A DNA stretch of 9,045 bases from Candidatus Poribacteria bacterium (GTDB taxonomy: Bacteria; Poribacteria; WGA-4E; GCA-2687025), in contig NYZG01000042.1 of assembly GCA_002687025.1 (NCBI GenBank), positions 3,091 through 12,135 of the forward strand, in the 5' to 3' direction. Within the stretch, counting starts at the first letter, position 1. The number at the start of each line of letters is the position of its first letter. A model generated the notes under the pieces. It searched no databases. It was not told the DNA's origin and worked only from the letters and a program-made list of their open reading frames with translations. This document shows positions 5,652-9,045 of this stretch, in pieces. Made by a program: the position numbers and the translations under genes.

Positions 5652-7148
5652 TTACAGGTCGTATAGCGGCGTGAGCTTCTCGCGCAGGTACGCGATCAGG
5701 TACTCCGCGGTCGGCGCCTCGTCGGTGGCCCGCTTTATGAGTTCCGCGGCGCCGTAGCGCATGCCGTGCCCGTGGATGCGCGTGCGCAGCCAGTCGAGAA
5801 TAGCGCCGAACTCTCCGTTGGCGATGTGCCCGTCGACATCGTCCACGTCTCGGCGCATGGCCGCGAACAGCTGCGCGGCGTACAGATTCCCCAGCGTGTA
5901 CGTTGGGAAGTACCCGAACAGCCCGTGGGACCAGTGCACGTCCTGGAGCACGCCGTCGGCGTCGTTCTCGGGCGCGATGCCCACGTATGTCGCCATGCCC
6001 TGGCGCCACACGTCCGGCAGATCGCCGATCGGCACGTCGCCAGCGATCAGGGCTGCCTCCAGCTCGAAGCGAAGCAGGATGTGGAAGTTGTACGTCAGTT
6101 CGTCCGCCTCAACGCGGATCAGGCTTGGCGTGACGGCGTTCGCGGCGTAGAGCATGTCGTCCAGACTGACGTCATCGAACTGCCCGCCGTAGCACGTCCG
6201 CAGCTTGGGCAGGTAGCGGGACCAGAACGGCCGACTCCGCCCGACGAGGTTCTCCCACAGCCGCGATTGCGACTCGTGCACCCCCAGCGACACCGCGGCT
6301 CCCATCGGCGTGAATGCGTGTTCGGGCGGCAACCCTTGCTCGTAGAGCCCGTGGCCCGTCTCGTGGAGCGTGCCGAAGAGCGACGAGAGCGGGTCGTTTT
6401 CGTCGTACCGCGTGGTGAGGCGCACGTCCCGCGGGTGGAAGCCTGAGCAGAACGGGTGCGCCGAGACGTCGAGACGACCTGCGTCGAAGTCGAACCCAAG
6501 GTCGGCGGCCGCTTCTCGGCAGAAGGCGCGCTGCGCGTCGACCGACAGCGAGCGTCTCAGAATCGATGTGGGCGGGGTGGCAGCGGAGCTCAGAACGGCG
6601 TCCAGCAGCGCGCGCGCCTCCCCGCGAAACGGCGCGAACATCGCCGTCACGGAGGCGCAGGTTGCGCCGGGCTCGTATTCGTCCAACAGGGCATCGTAGC
6701 GGTGGGAAGCGTAGCCGACGTGGTCGGCCTCGTCGCACTTGAGGCTCACGATGCGGGTCAGATGGGGGGCGAAATGCGCGAAGTCATCGCCCTCCCGCGC
6801 GACGCGCCATGCCTCCGTCGCCAGCACGCGCACTCGCGACAGCTCCTCGACGAGCGACTGGGGCACTTTCGCCGCGCGGTCGTGCTCACGCGCGGTTTCG
6901 CGGAGGATCGTCTGCTGCGCGTCCGATAGGTCGTCGGTGTCACCGAGGGCGGCGATGCAGTCGGCCATCTCGGTCGACGTGACTGCCTCGTGAGCGATCC
7001 CGGCGATCAGCGCCGAGTGCTCGCCGCGCGCCGTCGCGCCTTTCGTGGGCATCTGCGTTTCCTGGTCCCAACCCAGGACCGAACTCACGGACCCGAGCGT
7101 GTGAATCCGCTTTACCAGCTTCTCGAACCGTTCCCAGTGGTGTGGCAT
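5652..7148 (-). CDS. Metallocarboxypeptidase, peptidase family M32 (carboxypeptidase Taq family)
   Basis: A 498-residue cytosolic zinc carboxypeptidase that removes C-terminal residues from peptides; family members are usually dimers of about 500 residues. All diagnostic M32 motifs appear in order: HPF (231-233), DVRLTTR (241-247), the zinc site HETGH (His262, Glu263 catalytic, His266), HESQSRLWEN with the third ligand Glu292, IRVEADELTYN (344-354) and GVLQDVHW (399-406). The N-terminus (SVLGWDQETQMP) is also typical. The ATG at 7148 has AGGG about eight bases upstream. It follows the glycosyltransferase gene on the same strand after 157 nt, so co-transcription is possible but not shown. No truncation or missing residue was found. 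Confidence 0.96.
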   Translation of the reverse strand: MPHHWERFEKLVKRIHTLGSVSSVLGWDQETQMPTKGATARGEHSALIAGIAHEAVTSTEMADCIAALGDTDDLSDAQQTILRETAREHDRAAKVPQSLVEELSRVRVLATEAWRVAREGDDFAHFAPHLTRIVSLKCDEADHVGYASHRYDALLDEYEPGATCASVTAMFAPFRGEARALLDAVLSSAATPPTSILRRSLSVDAQRAFCREAAADLGFDFDAGRLDVSAHPFCSGFHPRDVRLTTRYDENDPLSSLFGTLHETGHGLYEQGLPPEHAFTPMGAAVSLGVHESQSRLWENLVGRSRPFWSRYLPKLRTCYGGQFDDVSLDDMLYAANAVTPSLIRVEADELTYNFHILLRFELEAALIAGDVPIGDLPDVWRQGMATYVGIAPENDADGVLQDVHWSHGLFGYFPTYTLGNLYAAQLFAAMRRDVDDVDGHIANGEFGAILDWLRTRIHGHGMRYGAAELIKRATDEAPTAEYLIAYLREKLTPLYDL

Positions 7149-7305
7149 CCGCGATCCCTCGTGTGTCGTCGTCCGCCTGCCTGCGCGTTGTCCCGTCGTG
7201 CGTCGAGCCTACGTGCGGCCAGCATGTCATGAGGGTCGCGATCGTACCGCCCAGATCCGCATGACGCACGTCGTCGGGTGTTGATGCATCTGCGTGGCCG
7301 GGCTG

Positions 7306-9045
7306 TCACGCACGCGCGCCGCCATCTGGGATGAACGGCGAAGGGCCGGCGGGGAAGTCAGGCGCCGATGGGAACCGGCAGCCGATCCGTGGACCGATGT
7401 CCGCCAGACGGCTGAACCACGTGTGGTCCTTGCGCACGCGTTCGTAGGCTCTCTGAGCGATCGTCTCCCGCTCCCGGTCGCGTCCCAGCGCGTTGGTTGC
7501 TTTCTCGACCATCTCCCGCGGGTCATTGGCCGTTGCCAGTTCCGCGAACCGGCGCCGGCCGGGCGGGTCGTCGTGGAAGTAGTCCGCCAAGCCGGCGAAC
7601 GGCTGCGCGATCACGTATCCGCGACACGCCGCCACCTCAACGGCGAATCGTGCGGCCAGGTCGCCGTGCACGAAACTCACCTTGGTTCGCGAGAGGGTGT
7701 ACACCAGCTCTGCGAGCGGGAGATCGCCGCTTCCGTCCGCGACGATCAGCTCAGTGGGAATATTGCTTCTTCGCGCGGCTTCGACGAACTCCCGCGGGTC
7801 CGGCCCGTTCGCGGCGCTCAGTATGCGAAGGCAGGATTCCCTTCCGTCGTCCTCGGGACGGTACACCACGGGGTTGCACGCCCACTGGCACGTCAGGACG
7901 TTCGGGCGGCCGTCGCCATCCTCGCGGTTCGGCGTGAGCACCCAGTCGACGCCGCCGTGAAGCTCGTCAACGAGGGCGGGGTCCGTTATCCATGTGAGCA
8001 AGCACCCGTCTGAGCGGTCGCCCGCGACATCGATCACCGTGCGGTCCGTAGGGCCCCCGCTAGGCACGAAGAAGATCAGATCCCACGTGTCCTCCGTCAG
8101 GCCGCGCCGCAGGCGTTCCGGCATGCCCGCAGCCCCGTTCCTCGCCGCTTCGTCGAGCGGGTCGAAGTGGTGCACGTCGAGGTCCTCATACACCCCGAAC
8201 GTGCGGAGAAAGTTCCACATCCCGTAGTCGATGCCAAGCCGCAATTGGCCCGAGGCGTATCGCGGGCCGATGTATAGCACACGCCGCACGATCCCGTCCG
8301 AAGCGGGGCCGCTGCGTGGCGGCCTCGTAGCTGCGTCTTCGGCCTGCGGAACGTCTTGCGACATCTCGCCGAGGAACGGCTCAGTCTCCTCGAACGGGTG
8401 TGTGCGGAGGTACTCGAAGGTCCACAGTGGTGGGTGATGCGTCGTGGCCTTTGACGCTTCGGTATCGGTAACGACCCATTCCTCGTCGCCCATGGTTGTC
8501 TCCTCCACGGAGACCCCGGCCATGCTCGCGTGGACTGCGAGAATCCGATCGTATATGGCCTCATACGAGAACGGCCGCAATCCGCCCCCCGCGACCCACT
8601 GATCCATCGCCTCGACGTGTGCCATATAGTCCGCGTCCGACAGCGCAGACAGGTGCGTATCGAGGGCTTCGTAGCTGTCGAACTGGCGAGAGTCGATGTA
8701 GCATCCGGCCGGCAGGTAGCGCTCGATGTTCGAGCATCCGAGGTAAATCGGCACCGTTCGGCATTCGAGGCAATGCAGGATCTTCTCGGTCAGGTACCCG
8801 GCCGACCAGACCGGGTGGTAGCAATTCTCGTAGCAGAGGCTGTATCGATACCGCGCCAACGTGCCGCGCTTTTCCTGCTGGGAACACGGCCCGTGATAGT
8901 TCGGCAACTCGAAGGGCGGCGACCCGTATACGTCGAACGCGATGTCCGAGCGTTCATGGAACCACGCCGCTACGTCCACGCGCTTCGAGTAGAGCTCCCC
9001 GGGGACATGCGACTGCTTGTGCCCGTTTATCATGCAGATGGCGTT
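7306..9045 (-). CDS. Two-domain glycosyltransferase: GT10 (fucosyltransferase-like) plus CgeB-like domain, 5' partial
   Basis: The gene enters from the right edge. The frame is open through base 9045 (NAICMINGHKQ), so the Met at 9033 is probably internal. Domain 1 (about 9045-8550) has the GT10 C-terminal hallmarks: YSKRVDVAAWF, DIAFDVYG, YRYSLCYEN (near 8857-8831), then GYLTEKIL and TVPIYLGCSNIERYLP, matching the donor-binding region of alpha-1,3-fucosyltransferases. An acidic, Pro-rich linker follows. Domain 2 (about 8290-7360) starts VRRVLYIGPR and includes DLIFFVPSGGPTD, LLTWITDP, VLTPNREDGDG, CNPVVYRPE and an EVAACRGYVIAQ block, resembling CgeB-type glycosyltransferases (Glycos_transf_1_2). 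Likely role: sequential or dual sugar transfer to a surface glycan or protein. There is no membrane segment in the visible part. Donor and acceptor are unknown. Confidence 0.8.
   Translation of the reverse strand, partial: NAICMINGHKQSHVPGELYSKRVDVAAWFHERSDIAFDVYGSPPFELPNYHGPCSQQEKRGTLARYRYSLCYENCYHPVWSAGYLTEKILHCLECRTVPIYLGCSNIERYLPAGCYIDSRQFDSYEALDTHLSALSDADYMAHVEAMDQWVAGGGLRPFSYEAIYDRILAVHASMAGVSVEETTMGDEEWVVTDTEASKATTHHPPLWTFEYLRTHPFEETEPFLGEMSQDVPQAEDAATRPPRSGPASDGIVRRVLYIGPRYASGQLRLGIDYGMWNFLRTFGVYEDLDVHHFDPLDEAARNGAAGMPERLRRGLTEDTWDLIFFVPSGGPTDRTVIDVAGDRSDGCLLTWITDPALVDELHGGVDWVLTPNREDGDGRPNVLTCQWACNPVVYRPEDDGRESCLRILSAANGPDPREFVEAARRSNIPTELIVADGSGDLPLAELVYTLSRTKVSFVHGDLAARFAVEVAACRGYVIAQPFAGLADYFHDDPPGRRRFAELATANDPREMVEKATNALGRDRERETIAQRAYERVRKDHTWFSRLADIGPRIGCRFPSAPDFPAGPSPFIPDGGARA

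Noticed and set aside
5212..6009. 265-codon - strand frame
   Set aside because: Out of frame with the M32 peptidase and antisense to the small protein gene; a shadow frame.
5766..6446. 226-codon + strand frame
   Set aside because: Antisense to the M32 peptidase, which carries every family motif.
7149..7305. Possible promoter between the glycosyltransferase and M32 genes
   Set aside because: No convincing -35/-10 pair was seen on the - strand, only a short GATGCATC palindrome at 7283-7290.

Overview
This GC-rich bacterial window holds seven protein-coding loci, two of them cut by the window edges. No RNA gene, CRISPR array or insertion sequence is visible. The host cannot be named from this sequence alone. 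High GC, short co-directional blocks, a TonB-like/DUF4159 protein, a PIN-type toxin-antitoxin pair and a double-domain glycosyltransferase would suit an uncultivated lineage such as Poribacteria, Latescibacterota or Planctomycetota. That placement is a weak guess.

Left block, + strand (1-2483): a class II (zinc) sugar-phosphate aldolase, 5'-truncated, overlaps by 4 nt an M17 leucyl aminopeptidase (PepA) with all active-site residues in place. The aldolase has an unusual C-terminal extension: a four-cysteine cluster, an Ala/Pro-rich linker and a terminal amphipathic helix. Such tails can target enzymes to bacterial microcompartments.

Middle, - strand (2507-4787): a toxin-antitoxin pair converges on pepA. 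The antitoxin looks intact. The PIN-domain toxin carries a one-base deletion inside its first catalytic motif and is annotated as a frameshifted pseudogene, or a sequence error. A strong hairpin terminator separates the pair from a membrane-anchored, proline-rich TonB-like N-terminus fused to a DUF4159 domain. Just after that gene's stop codon the sequence can form a compact H-type pseudoknot.

Right, 4788-9045: a 448-bp divergent intergenic region rich in inverted repeats leads, on the + strand, to a small unrecognised His/Tyr-rich protein. Two - strand genes follow. One is an M32 metallocarboxypeptidase (carboxypeptidase Taq family) with every family motif. The other, running off the right edge, is a two-domain glycosyltransferase that joins a GT10 (fucosyltransferase-like) domain to a CgeB-like domain.

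The genes do not form one pathway. The themes are sugar-phosphate cleavage, peptide turnover by two metallopeptidases, envelope proteins and glycan transfer. The best candidates for something undescribed are the aldolase tail, the GT10-CgeB fusion, the pseudoknot after the DUF4159 gene and the dyad-rich intergenic region.
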